From Arthonia radiata (lineage: Eukaryota; Ascomycota; Arthoniomycetes; Arthoniales; Arthoniaceae), in NCBI GenBank assembly GCA_002989075.1, contig PSQN01000002.1, positions 1,442,097 through 1,506,096 of the forward strand: a DNA stretch of 64,000 nucleotides. Reading direction: 5' to 3'. How positions within the stretch are numbered: position 1 is the stretch's first letter; the number at the start of each line of letters is the position of its first letter. A model generated the notes under the pieces. The model had not been told where the DNA came from, did not search any database, and saw only the letters and a program-made list of their open reading frames with translations. Of the stretch, positions 10,072 to 23,500 are shown piece by piece. Both the position numbers and the translations under genes were made by a program.

Positions 10072-13000
10072 CGCTACGAAAGTAGAGAAAGCAGATTAAT
10101 TATGTCTACTACTTTAGTACCTAACAGCTGCGACGCTGCAAACAGATTGGCCAACAAAATAACCAATACAAGTAAGATATTAGACGTTAACACTAAGATA
10201 GGAAAAAGCTTCTTAGGTAAACGTTCTAAAGTTACTTTATTCTTAATACGCCTAGCCGTATACTTTAGAACTTATAAAGACTAGTTTCCGAACGACACTA
10301 CTATAGTTCTATTTGCTACCTCTTGTATAGACAGAGATGCCTACAAGTAAGTTAAGTACTACCTCAACGACTTCTTGTTTACTCCGATAAAGAGTAGGCG
10401 CGAGGACACCAATGAGTTCTTCGCCAGCTTCGCCTTCTTTTAGAAGAAGCTTCGTAAAATCTTTAGACAGACCGACGCTAGACGCGTCGCTATTAAGAAG
10501 CTTCGGAACCTTAAGTAGATAGGACTAACAAGCAGGTACGCCGCCGAATTTATATAGTATGCTAATTAAACAGGATAAAACGAGAAACCCCTTATTAAGA
10601 CCTTTTACGAAGGGCTCAAGGATTATATTAAGGAAATAATCTATATTTATAGAGAGAAGTTTAATAATCTCGATAACTTTATACAACAAGTAAAGAAGAT
10701 CGACGATAGCAACTTTAAAAGATAAATAGAAAAGAAGAGTAATCTTACTAATAGATTTTATAGAACAAAGAATTAAGCAAACTTACGATAAAACTAAGAC
10801 GACCCAATAGAGTTAAATTTTATTAGACCTCGAGGGAAACTAAATAATTAAGAAAGAGAACATAGAATAAAGAACAAGCTATGCTTGTATTACAGAAAGT
10901 TAAGGCATTAAGTTAAAGAATGCCGTTCTAAGAAATAACAGTTTAATAGTACCGGCAGAAATAAGTACAACAACCGACCTTAGAAACCCCGTTTCCTACG
11001 ACAACAGTTTAATATAACTACTTAGACAAAAGAGAACAACGGTCGTAATAAGGCAATAGAACTACTAGCAGCCTTCTCCGACCGCTAACAAAAGAACCTA
11101 ACCGAGGGCTACCTTCTTTAAGAATTAGGTCTCCTACAAAAGACTACCCAGAACTAGTATAAGTACGTTACTAAACTAACTAAGAAGTAGAAGGATATCT
11201 ACTAAAATACCTTCTGTAACTAGAAAAATACTCACTAGGTTTCGTTCAACGAGAAGCACTAAGAATAGAATTTATTTAATTTATACAAAAACTGGGATAC
11301 AGACATTAAGTTATAAGAAGAAATAAAGAAACGACAAATAAAATAGGAATAACGAAACTTATAGGACTAAAATAACATTAACCGCACTATTCCGAGACAG
11401 TAGGTATAAGATACCGCTACACTATACGGAACACTATTCTAAACTGCGTACTACAATAATAATTGTACGACCCACGAATCTAATAAATTGGAATTAGAAT
11501 GGTGGCCGAAGAAACCGATATCTCTGAAACAAGGTTCGACACAAGAACTAGACCTCACCCGAGAACGATCTAGGTCACCTTATCTAAAAACCTAAGGGAA
11601 ATCTAAGGAAGAATAGACCGTAGAAGCTAAGTAAGATAGCAGCTACGATACGTTACAGACAAGATAACGACTCGAAGATAAAAATATAGATTCTAATGGT
11701 ACAGAATTCTTGCTCGAGAACGATACTAACTAGAAAGAGCAAACCCCAACCCGTTGGGAAGGAATAATATAGAGACTTTATTAGTTGGCCTTCTACGATA
11801 GAAAGTTAAGCGCTAATAAAGATATTAACGATATTCTAAGATATATTTACTTACGCTTACGACGACTAGTAGACTACCTTATTAGGGGTCTAGAATTGCG
11901 TAGTCAGTACTAATATCTTCGACTAACAATATATAACTTATAGATACGACGAATCTTAACTAGTAATAGTTGTATAATTAAAGCAGAGATTGTAAACAAC
12001 AAACTAAACGTTATAATAAGAGCAGTACTAAAACACTCTATACAGGAATTCTTACAGCAAATTAATCGATAATAGGTTCCGGTACCTAAAATACTTTAGA
12101 ACGTATACAATTAACAGAGAAAAGACTAAACCGACTGCTTCGAGAGTAGTAGTACCGACCCGTTCAACGGTTAGACCCTTTAAAAGTCTAGTTCTACGCG
12201 AGCTTAGCTGCTTATAGAACATACCTACACACTCGAGCAACAATAAACTACAGAAACATTAAAATTATAATTAATTTAGACGTAACAGGCAACTTTATCT
12301 CTATACGCTACGTAGAAGAGTACTAAATATAAATATAAAAGAAGAAATTACCCTACACACTGTCTAGATTTTAAGGAGCAGAGGAAAGAGTCGACTACAA
12401 AACTTTGCTAATAGATATAACAATTAGAAACTATTAGGAAGAAATTACTTATAATATCGTAGATATTAATCAGCACTACGCTGTACTAGGTATACTCTAG
12501 TTATAACAATATAATCTAGAAGTAGATTAGAGAACTAAGAAGCTCCTCTTTACTAGATATAAGTACTTTAGACAAGAGTCGTTCTGCAGAACAAATACTC
12601 TACAAGCTATTTTTAGTAGTAAGAATAAGAAGTACGATAAAGAACTTATGCGGGTTAGTACTACTATACTCCGACATTCAGATATCCTATGAGAGGAGTC
12701 TAACGCAGTATCTCGTCTGTAGCTAACTATATATAAGTATAAACAAGAGACGACTGTACGCCAACGATTCTACACGACGATAAGTACTCAGTCGATTACT
12801 AAGATACCTAAGGAATACAATCAATTCCGATACCTGTTTGAAGAAGCTAAGTCGAACTTAGCTCTTCTAGAACACAAGCCGTAGAATTACACAATACCTT
12901 TACAGGAGAGCAAAACGCCAATATTCGGTCTAATATACTTCCTATTAGAAGCAGAAAATTAAGTACTTCGCGACTATCTTAATAAAAATCTTAAGAAAGG

Positions 13001-16000
13001 ATTTATCCGGAAATTAACATTACTAGCCGGATACCCGATACTCTTCGTATTAAAGAAGAATAGCAAACTACGACTCTACGTAGATTATAAACAGCTAAAC
13101 AAAATAACTATTAAAAACTAATATTCTTTGCTACGCATCGACGAAATAACAGATTAATTATATAACACGCAATAGTTTACTAAGTTTAACCTATAAGAAG
13201 TCTATAACCTAATCTATATAAAAGAAGGCAAAGAATAGAAAACAGTCTTCTACACTAGATACGGACTTTTTAAGTATTGCGTTATACCCTTTAGACTAAT
13301 AAACGCACCAGTATTATTTTAGAAACTAATTAACAACACACTTAGTAACTACCTAGATATATTTATAACTACTTATCTAAACGATATCTTAGTATACAGC
13401 CGTATACTAAAAGAATATAAGAAACATATTAAGAAGGTATTAGAAAGATTAGTGCGTATCGATTTACAAATCGATATCGAGAAAACCTAGTTTTACCAAT
13501 AATCCGTCGAATTTCTTAGATTTATAATTACCGAGCACGGTCTTTAAATAAAAGATTCGAAGATTTAATCTATTCTAACCTAACCTATATTAAAGAATGT
13601 AAAACAACTACAACAGTTTCTTAGTTTTATTAACTACTATAGGCGGTAGATATCTAACTTTGGTCGAATTATAGCACCGCTGTCTTAATAGACGAAGCAA
13701 TCGATAGGATTCTTCTGGACGTAGAAAGAACAATTAGCATTTAAAGAGCTTAAGGAAGCTTTTAAGATCGGGCCTGTACTAGCAATATTTAACCCTAACC
13801 TACCGATTATTATAGAAATAGACGCGTTAGACTATACAATTAAAGCATGTATAAGTTAAAACAATAAAGAAGGAAAGCTTAGACCAGTAGCTTTCTACTC
13901 AAGAAAGATATTATCTACAGAACAGAACTACGAGATTTACAACAAAGAGCTTTTAGCTATTATAGCAGCATTCGAGACATAGCGAGCTTACCTAGAAGGA
14001 GCAAACTATACGATTATAGTATATATAAACTACAAAAATCTAACTTATTTTATAACAATAAAGAAACTTAACCGCAGATAAGTTAAATAGTTAGAAACTA
14101 TAGCTCTATACGACTTTATTATTACCTACAAGAAGGGTTCTAAGAACGATAGAGCCGACGCTCTAAGTCGACGACTAGATTACCTTAATAACAAGGAACA
14201 CGTCGAGCATGCAATATTCTAAGAACACAATAACGAGATTAGATACAATTAATTAGCTATAACAACCGAGTTTGTTATTAAACTAGACAGCCGAATCCCG
14301 GATATCCTAAACGACCCTAAAACCTACTAAGAAAACGAGAAACGATACCTAAAATTAACTAAGAACAATAAGAAATATTACGAATTCTAAGGCAAAATCT
14401 ATGTTCCGAGGAACCTAATCCAAAACATTATTAGTAACTTCTACGATAACCCAACTAAAGAATATAAAGGTATCGATAATACTATAGAAAAGATTATAAG
14501 AACCTACTACATCCCGAGGATTCAATACTACGTCGAGAATTATATCTGAGAATGCGACATATACGCAAGAACTAAGTACCCGAGGCATTTACTATATAGT
14601 AAACTACAACTACTAAAGACACTTAAGAGACTATAGTATACAGTCTTACTAGACTTTATTACTAAGTTACCAATCTCTAAGGATCTATTTATAGAAGTAG
14701 CTTACAACGCTATCCTAGTTATATACGATAAACTAACAAAGTACGCGTACTTTGTACCTTACAAAGAAGCTAGCAACTTAGAACAGTTAGTATATACCTT
14801 CCTTCGGATTATCTTAGCAAACTATAGCTAACCCCAAAGAATTGTCTTAGACAGAGATCAAAAGTTCGTCTTACGGTTTTAGACATCTCTAATATAACAG
14901 CTAGGGACAAAACAAAAAATATTAATGTTATTCTATCTACAAACAAACAGACAAACAGAACGAACAAATTAAACGCTAGAACAGTATCTCTGGGCATACA
15001 TTAACTACCAGCAGAACGACTGGGTACAGTTACTACTAGTAGCGCAAGCAGCGTACAACGATACAAAGAACGATATAACTAAGACAACTCCGTTCTACGC
15101 CTTATATAGCTATTATCCTCTTTAAAGAAGACAGCTATAAAATACTATAGAGAACAAATTAGCTATACGAATAGCTACAAACATAAAATACCTGTACCAG
15201 CAGTTAAAGTCTGACAGCAAGTTTATTAACAAACGAACAAGAAAGTAGTATAATAAGTTAAGAACAACCCTAAACACAAGCATAAAAGAAGGGGGAAGAG
15301 CTTACTTACTTATAAAAAACTTAAAAACTATTAAACTAAGCAAAAAACTCGACTATACTAAGACAGAACCGTTTAAAATCTTATAGTAATTAGGATCCGT
15401 AACATTTAAACTCAGACTCCCGAAGACAATAAGAATATATTCTGTATTCTACGTAGCGCTGTTAAAACTAGCCTACTTCCGAGAAGCAGAACGACCTAAC
15501 CCAGAAATCCTTTCTAACAATTAAGAACCCGAGTATAAGGTTGAAACGATCTAAGCTTATAGACAATACCGAGGCAAACGACAGTATCTTATAAAGTAGA
15601 AAGAATATTCTAAACATAAAAATTAATGGAAACCGAAATGAAACCTAATTAACTATAAAGACACTATTTAACGATATTAGAACTAAAATATTAGTTAGTC
15701 GTAGCAGCACTAACACTCTAATCTACTACCTAGTGTGCCTCGCCGACACTTAGATTACCCTTAAACGAACTAGCTTACTATGTTATAGAATTACTACTTA
15801 ACACTAAATAGAGATTACTCTAAAAGTTAATAAATAACCTACTCGAACACTTAAATATATTACTATCAGCTATCAACACAGTAAACTCTTCTTACTTCAA
15901 TAACTTATTCTAAGCTAACTTCGCTGCTATCTACGTACGAGTCTTCTTAACCTCCTCTTTCAACTTCCGAACCTTAGATCGGTTACGCTGTATAGCCGCA

Positions 16001-16457
16001 ACCAACGCTGCTGCCTAAGCCTTTAACGCACGCAATTAGCTCTTTGCGCGCTAAAGGGCAGCCAACTAAGAGGAATATTGAGAATAAACTAAACGCGCTG
16101 CAATTAAGTTAGTTCTAGTTACTATAAAAGGACACTAAAAAGGTATAATATCTACTATTAATACCCGTAAATTACAACTCTTCCTATCCCGAGTATATAC
16201 TAAACACGTCGCCTTTCTAAACTAAACTACATATCTTTCCTTAGTCGACGTACATCTGAAACAAGGAGGCATTTCGATACCGCAGACTTTAATTAACAGG
16301 TATTAGCTGTACTTTTTATTAGGATCCGCAGCAACAGACTTTATACGAGGTATAGCGACTTACAGATTAGTTACAAAAAGAAGAGACGAGACGTAACTTA
16401 TAGGTATTTAAAAGGCTAAGGGTCAATTAAGAACAATTTAACTAGAAGAGGGGGAAT

Positions 16458-16931
16458 TGTATTACGGATACTAGCTCTAGACGGCCTAGCGCACATTTAA
16501 GTATTAACTACCGCTAGTTATCTTAGCCCTACCAGCACTATTCCCGACTAAGCCTATAAACCCGCCGTAGATATTATTGAATAAGACGGCTATAAAGGCC
16601 TACATTCCCTACAAACCCAATATAGGTATTGTCGGGTTAGCGAATATAAAGGAACTCCCCCTATGTACCTTAGACTATATAGCTAAACTAATAGCTAACC
16701 TTTAAATAGACTTTAGTTTATTAACTTAATATTTAAATATAAGTTCCTTAACCCTATTTAAGTAACGTACTTTACCTTCTGTCTATCTTAGTTAAGCTCC
16801 TCTTACCTTCTATAATCTATCTCGCCTCTCTTATCTTTTAGTCTCTAGCATACAAGATACCTACTACCAAGGTCGACAAGCATACAAGGTAAGTAAGCCT
16901 TAGTTCGGTTCTCCCAGCGACCGGCGTTACA
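16458..16931 (+). repeat. 3' LTR of Gypsy copy 1
   Basis: Pairs with 9588-10059. It is preceded by a purine-rich tract (about 16445-16456) and followed by the CTACT target duplication. Confidence 0.9.
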
Positions 16932-16936
16932 CTACT

Positions 16937-18216
16937 ACTAATATAAATTATTACTAAATTAACTATAATTTTTAATACTTATATTTCTAAATATATAAAA
17001 ATTTTAATTAAAAAGGTTTAAGAGCTACTTTAGTTATATATAATAATATATATAGTTACTAAAAATACTAATATAGTACTTACTACTAATATTATTTAAC
17101 TAATCTATTTAATATTTATTAGATAAAAGTTAAGTAACTTAAAGCTTTAGAGATATTAAAAGTTTAGTAAAACATTATATTAATTCTAAAATATAAATTC
17201 TAAAAGATACTTATTTTTTAAGTATTTAGTCTACTTTATATACTAAATCTAAATATTATATTAATTATTAGCTTTTTAAAGATAATTAAAAATAATTAAT
17301 ATAAAGTAATATAAAGTAATATAAAGTAATATAAAGTAATATAGTAGCTTTAAAAGATATAAAGTAATATAGTAGCTTTAAAAGATATAATTATTTATAT
17401 TAAATAGTTTAATTAATAATAAAGAGGAATATTAATAGATTATATTAAATAGTTTAATTAATAATAAAGAGAAATATTAATAGATTATAGCTAAAAAGTA
17501 TATATATATATAGTTTAATTTTAAAATTATATTAAGTAATATCTTTTATAAAAATATAATTAAATAGTCTTTTTTTATAAAGCTATTTATCTTTTTACTA
17601 TTAATAAACTATATATTTATAGTAAATAAGAAGAGTTTTTTTATTTTAAGGTTTTTAAACTTAATTTACTTTAATATTTATTACTAGACTATATTATTTT
17701 CTTTATAACTATAGCTATACTCTTAATTTTAATATTTTATAAGTCAAAGTTTAAGTTTATATTTGAAAACAGTATATATATTATTTAAATATTAATTAAT
17801 TTAAGTAATATTAATCTATTTTTAAAAGAAAGTCTAATATAAGTCTTTTAACTATCTAGTAGTATATTAATTAACTACTATATAATAAAGCTTAATAACA
17901 AGCTAATAAGTAGCTACTAAATATAATTATCTATATATAAAAAATATTAGAAGTTATTATTCTTATTACTTAAATTTAAATATAGTTAATATAGCTTAGA
18001 ATACTAGTTTAGTTAATAAATAGTATTATTTAGCTATATTATAGCTAACTATAAAATTATATATAGAAGACTATTTTACCTATATTTAATAATAATTAAT
18101 ACTTAGTAATCTATATAATAGTTATATTTAGCTTTAGTATTAACTCTTATAATATTAACTATTTTTTTAAAGTTAGATAAGATAGTCTAGTTAATATTAA
18201 GTAGAAGCTTAGTTAG
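16937..18216. other. anonymous AT-rich stretch
   Basis: Extremely AT-rich with almost no CpA or TpG; probably a repeat worn beyond recognition. It includes the tandem repeats at 17301-17485. No gene. Confidence 0.6.
17301..17485. repeat. three adjacent short tandem arrays
   Basis: Three different units follow each other: ATAAAGTAAT four times (17301-17340), a 28-bp unit beginning ATAGTAGCTTTAAAAGATAT about 1.7 times (17341-17388), and a 45-bp unit twice (17396-17440 and 17441-17485, nearly identical). The 10-bp unit is also embedded in the 28-bp unit, so the arrays probably grew from each other by slippage. Confidence 0.85.
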
Positions 18217-18221
18217 ATAGG

Positions 18222-18727
18222 TGTTAAAAAGGGTGCAGGGAAGAAGAAAGATACTACTACAAAGAGTAGGAAGACGAGACTAGCTTGGGACTAGTGCAAT
18301 ACTTAGGCTTGTTACAGGTACAATACTTAGTAACAAAGAGAAGCTGTTGTTGTGTTGTCTGTCTTGTTAGCTAGAATCCTCTAGAGGGATCCTAGCTTAT
18401 ATATCTAAGTCTAGCGGCCCGTGCAGGACTTACTAGATATCTGTTCTTTTGATAGGGGCCAGATAACCCGTAATTTACCGCACAAGACGGTAATTCCGTC
18501 TATCTAAAACTGTTAGTCTCAGTCTATCCCGTGTTGTCTTAGACTACGGGCCAGCTGTCTAGGACGGGTCGTGCAATGCTCCTTTTTGTCCTAGGCCCGG
18601 GCTACTAGGCCCGATCCTTTAGGTAAAAGGCTTGTTCTATTCTAGGCCGGGACAGCTGGTAGGACCTGTCCAATACTCCGGGCCCCTGAGGGTTCTGGCT
18701 AACCAGCTAGTTGGTTAATTTCCAACA
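18222..18727 (-). repeat. solo LTR A of the Copia family, least worn copy
   Basis: 506 bp flanked by a perfect 5-bp target duplication ATAGG (18217-18221 and 18728-18732). On the minus strand it begins TGTTGGAAATTAACC and ends in TGCACCC..TTAACA. It is clearly more GC-rich than its surroundings and than the other copies of this LTR, so it is probably the youngest. A solo LTR is the normal product of recombination between the two LTRs of a full element. Confidence 0.88.
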
Positions 18728-18732
18728 ATAGG

Positions 18733-20060
18733 CTATAATAGATATATAGGCTACTTCTATATAGTTACTAAGGCTAAGTTAGTTAGACTATAGCTTAAAA
18801 ACCTTAATAAATAGTAGTAGTAGAAGTAAATAAAACTTTATAAATAGTAATATAGCTAGTTAAGTCTAGCTATTAAGGTCTTTTAAGATACTTTAAGTAA
18901 TACCAATAGTAAGTAATTTAACTAATTAATAATAGCTCTTTAAGGCTAATTCTTAGAAATACTAGATCTAGAATAGCTTCTATATATATATAGGTATACT
19001 TAGCTACTTCAATAAAAGACTTTATTAAGAGTAGTATAATTTAATATACTTTTGTTATAATTCTTAGCTACTTAAGCTTCTAAAAGTATATAATATATAG
19101 TACTATAATACATCTACTAATATTTAAGCTTAATTTATTAAATAGCTTAAAGTTTAGTAGTAGATACTTCTTATCTAGCTATAGAGGTCGATATTTAATT
19201 TAGTTAAAGATCTATATAATAAGCTAGTACTTTTTAAAAAGTAGATAAATGTTTAGTATTATCTATCTATAATATTACTAGAGGTTAGTTTAATAGCTAG
19301 ATATAGATAATTAAGTATGGTACTAAAGTCTTAGCTATTATAAAATATATTTTTATTTAGAGATTATATTAACTACTATTAATATCTACTATTTAATCTA
19401 CTTAGATATTTTTAACTTCTATTAACTCTAGTATAGTCTATTCTATATAAGCTATAATCTTTATTACTAAATATACAAGTAATTAACAAGATCTAGACTA
19501 AGTAAAGAATACTAGTATACTCTATATATAAGGAATTAAGTAGTAAATACTTATTAAAATAATAAAGATACTACTAGTTAATACTAACTATAATTATTAT
19601 TAGAGCTTTAACTCTATATAGCTACCTTATAGGTACTATAGCTTAATTAAGTAGATACTAATAGAGTAGTATATAGTATATCTACTTAGCTATATAGCTA
19701 CTAAAAGATAGTAAAACTTATATTATTAAGTAATAGAATATATAGTAGTCTTTATAGTAGTAAGGTAGATTAAGATTGTAATCTGGGTGTAGGGCAGGGA
19801 GCAGTTAGGTGGCAAAAAGGGCCCAAATAGGCCCTACTAGTGTTCAAGCTAATTATTGAGGAGAAAAGAAAGGGATACGTTTACTGGACGGAAGATATCC
19901 TTCTAGAATCGCAGCCTTCCCAAATAGGCAATATTTTGTTCTAATTCGCTATCGAGACGTTTATACATTATAAAGATATAGTAGTTATAAGAATTATAAT
20001 TAGATTCTTTTAATAGACTCTACTAAGTTTTAACTATATTTAATACTACTCTATACTCTT
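18733..20060. other. anonymous AT-rich stretch with a GC-richer island
   Basis: No gene or recognisable element. A block at about 19780-19960 keeps ordinary composition (for example AGGGCAGGGAGCAG and GGACGGAAGATATCC) and stands out from the worn flanks. Confidence 0.55.
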
Positions 20061-20533
20061 TATATTACGAATACCAGCTCTAGACGGCTTAGCGCACGTC
20101 TAAGTATTAACCACCGCTAGTTATCTTAGCTTTATTAGCATTATTTCCGACTAAGCCTATAAACCCGCTATAGACATTATTAAACAAGACAGCTATAAAG
20201 GCCTATATTCCCTATAAACCCAATATAAGTATTATTAAATTAATAAATATAGAGAAACTTTTCTATGTACCTTAGACTATATAGCTAGACTAATAGCCGA
20301 TCTTAAAATAAACTTTAGTCTATTAACTTAATATTTAAATATAAGTTTCTTAACTATATTTAAGTAACGTACTTTATCTTCTATCTACTTTAGTTAAGCC
20401 TCTCTTACTTTCTATAATCTGCTTTATCTCTTCTATCTTTTAGTCTCTAGTATATAAGATATCTACTACTAAGGTCGATAAGTATATAAGGCAAGTAAGC
20501 CTTAGTTCGGTTCTCCCAGCGACCAGCGTTACA
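20061..20533 (+). repeat. 5' LTR of Gypsy copy 2
   Basis: Aligns end to end with 9588-10059 and with 26501-26974. It is followed by CTTCAACAGACT, in the same place as the primer site of copy 1. Confidence 0.88.
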
Positions 20534-23500
20534 CTTCAACAGACTATCTAGATACAGGTGAACAAGAGCCGCGATAAAGCAATAGACTTGCTAGCTATGT
20601 TCGCTAATCGTTGGGGCATGGATTCAACCAGAGGTCGCACGCTCTAAGATCTAGGGCTTCTACTAAGAATTAACTAGAACTGATATAAGTACGTTATTAA
20701 ATTAACTAAGAAGCAGAAGAACATCTACTAGAGTGTCTTCTATAAATAGAGAGATACTTACTAAGTTACTTTCGACAAGAAGTACAACGAACTAAACTTA
20801 TTTAATTTATATAAAAACTAGAATACAGACAGTAAGTTATAAAAAGAAACAAAGAAACAATAAATAAAACAGGAACAATAAAGTCTATAGGGTTAGAACA
20901 ATGTTAACTGCACTACTCCGAGGCATTAAGTATAGAGTATCGTTATATTATACGAAACACTATTCTAAACTGCGTACTATAATAATAATTGTACAATTTA
21001 CGAATCGGACAAACTAGAGTTAGAACAGTAGCTAAAGAAACCGACATCTCTAAAACAAGGTTTCGATACAAGAACTAGGCCTTATCTAAGAATAATCTAG
21101 ATTACCTTATTTAGAGACTTATAAGGAATTTAAGGAAGAATAGACCGTAAGAGCTAAGCAAGATAGCATCTACGATACGTTATAGATAAGACAACAACTT
21201 AAAGACAAAAATATAGATTCTAATAGTACAGAATCCTCTCTTAAGGACAATATTAACTAGAAAGAATAAATTCTAATTTGCTGGGAAGAAATAATATAAA
21301 GACTTTATTAGATAGCCTTTTACAAAGAAAAGTTAAGCGCTAATAGAGATATTAACGACATTCTAGAATATATTTACTTATATCTATAACAGCCGATAAA
21401 CTATCTTATTAGAGGCTTAGAATTATATAGTTAGTACTAATATCTTCGACTAACAATATACAACCTATAAATACAATAAGTTTTAATTAGCGATAGTTGC
21501 ATAATTAAAGTAGAGATCGTAAATAATAAACTAAACGTTATAATAAAAGTAGTACTAAGATACTTTATACAGAAATTCTTATAGTAAATTAACCAACAAT
21601 AGGCTCCGGTACCTAAGATACTCTAGAACGTATACAATTAACAGGAAAAAGACTAGATCAACTACTTTAAGGGCAGCAGTTCCGGCCTATTTAACGGTTA
21701 AACCCTTTAGAAGCCTAATTCTATGCAAGCTTAGCTACCTATAGAATATATCTATATACTTAGATAACAATAAACTATAGAGATATTAAAATAATAATCG
21801 ATTTAGACGCAATAGATAACTTTATCTTAATACGCTACGTTAAGGAGTATTAAATATAAACACAAAAAAAGAAATTACTCTACGTATTATTTAAATTTTA
21901 AGGAACAGAAAAAAGAGTTAACTACAAGACTTCGCTAATAGATATAATTATTGAGAACTATTAGAAAGAAATTACTTATGATATCGTAGATATTAACTAG
22001 TACTACGCTATACTAAATATACCTTAGTTATAACAATATAATCTAAAAGTAGATTAAAGAACTAAGAAACTCCTCTTTACTAGATATAAGTACTCTAAAT
22101 AAGAGTCGTTCTATAGAACAAATACCTTATAAGCTATTTTTAGTAGTAAAGATAAGAAGCGCAATAAAGAACTTATATAAATTAGTACTACTATACTCTA
22201 ATACCTAAATATCTTACAAGAGAAGTTTAACGTAGTATTTCGTCTATAGCTAACTATACGTAAGTATAAATAAGAGACAACTATACGTTAACGATTCTAT
22301 ACAACAACAGGAACTTAGTTAATCGCTAAAATACTTAAGAAATATAATTAATTCTAATATCTATTCGAGAAAGCTAAGCTAAACTTAGCTCTCTTAGAAT
22401 ATAAACTGTAAGATTATACAATACCTTTATAAAAAGGCAAAACGCTAATATTTAGTTTTATATACTCTTTATTAGAAGCAGAAAACTAAGCGCTCTGTAA
22501 CTATCTCGATAAAAACCTTAAGAGAGGCTTTATTTAAAAATTAATATTATTAGCCGGATATTCAATACTCTTCGTACTAAAGAAGAATAGTAAACTACAA
22601 TTTTACGTAAACTATAGACAACTTAATAGAGTAACTATTAAATTTAATATTCTCTACTACGTATTAATAAAATAATAGATCGATTATACGACGCGTAATA
22701 GTTTACTAAGTTTAATCTATAAGAAGCTTATAACCTAATTTATATAAAGAAAGATAAAGAATAGAAAACAGCCTTCTATATTAGATATAGACTTTTTAAA
22801 TATTACATTATATTCTTTAGACTAATAAACGTACTAGTATTATTTTAGAAACTAATTAACAATATACTTAGTAATTACCTAAATATATTTATAACTGCTT
22901 ATCTAGACGCTATCCTAGTATACAGCTATATACTAAAAGAACATAAAGAACATATAAAAAAGGTATTAGAAAGATTAGCGCGTACCGATTTACAAATTAA
23001 TATCGAGAAAATCTAGTTTTACTAACAATCTGTCGAATTTCTTAGATTTATAATTACCGAGTATAATCTCTAAATAAAAGATTTAAAAATCTAATCTGTT
23101 CTAACTTAGCTAACATTAAAGAATATAAAATAATTACAATAGTTTTTTAGTTTTACTAACTACTATAGGCGATAGATATTTAACTTTAGTCGAATTATAG
23201 CACCGCTGTCTTAACAAATAAAACAATCGATAGAATTCTCTTAGACGTAGAAAGAACAATTAGTATCTAAAGAGCTTAAGGAAGCTTTTAAGATTAAACC
23301 AGTACTAGCAATATTTAACTCTAACCTACCGATTATTATAGAAATAGATATAGACGCGTTAGACTATATAATTGAAGTATATATAAGTTAAAACAATAAG
23401 GAAAGAAAGCTTAGACCAGTAGCTTTCTACTTAAAGAAAATATTATCTATAGAATAGAATTACGATATTTACAATAAAAAGCTTTTAGCTATTATAGCAG

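Larger units (their letters stand above)
9588..16931 (+). mobile_element. Ty3/Gypsy chromovirus fossil, complete in outline, heavily broken
   Basis: An LTR retrotransposon of 7344 bp flanked by a perfect 5-bp target duplication CTACT (9583-9587 and 16932-16936). LTRs are about 473 bp. Parts in order: gag-like region with a weak zinc knuckle (about 10100-10930), aspartic protease region (about 12260), reverse transcriptase (about 12960-13560), RNase H (about 13790-14190), integrase (about 14440-15110) and a C-terminal chromodomain (about 15530-15670), then a purine-rich tract before the 3' LTR. The chromodomain places it among chromoviruses. It is broken throughout, by an estimated several dozen lesions at least, consistent with RIP, and is inert. 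Relative age: old enough for heavy RIP; the 5' LTR is less worn than the 3' LTR. Confidence 0.92.

Noticed and set aside
14809-14997. 62-codon minus-strand frame inside Gypsy copy 1
   Set aside because: Antisense to the integrase region of a broken element.
17301-17485. Possible CRISPR-like array
   Set aside because: Units are directly adjacent with no unique spacers and the host is a eukaryote; a tandem repeat explains it.
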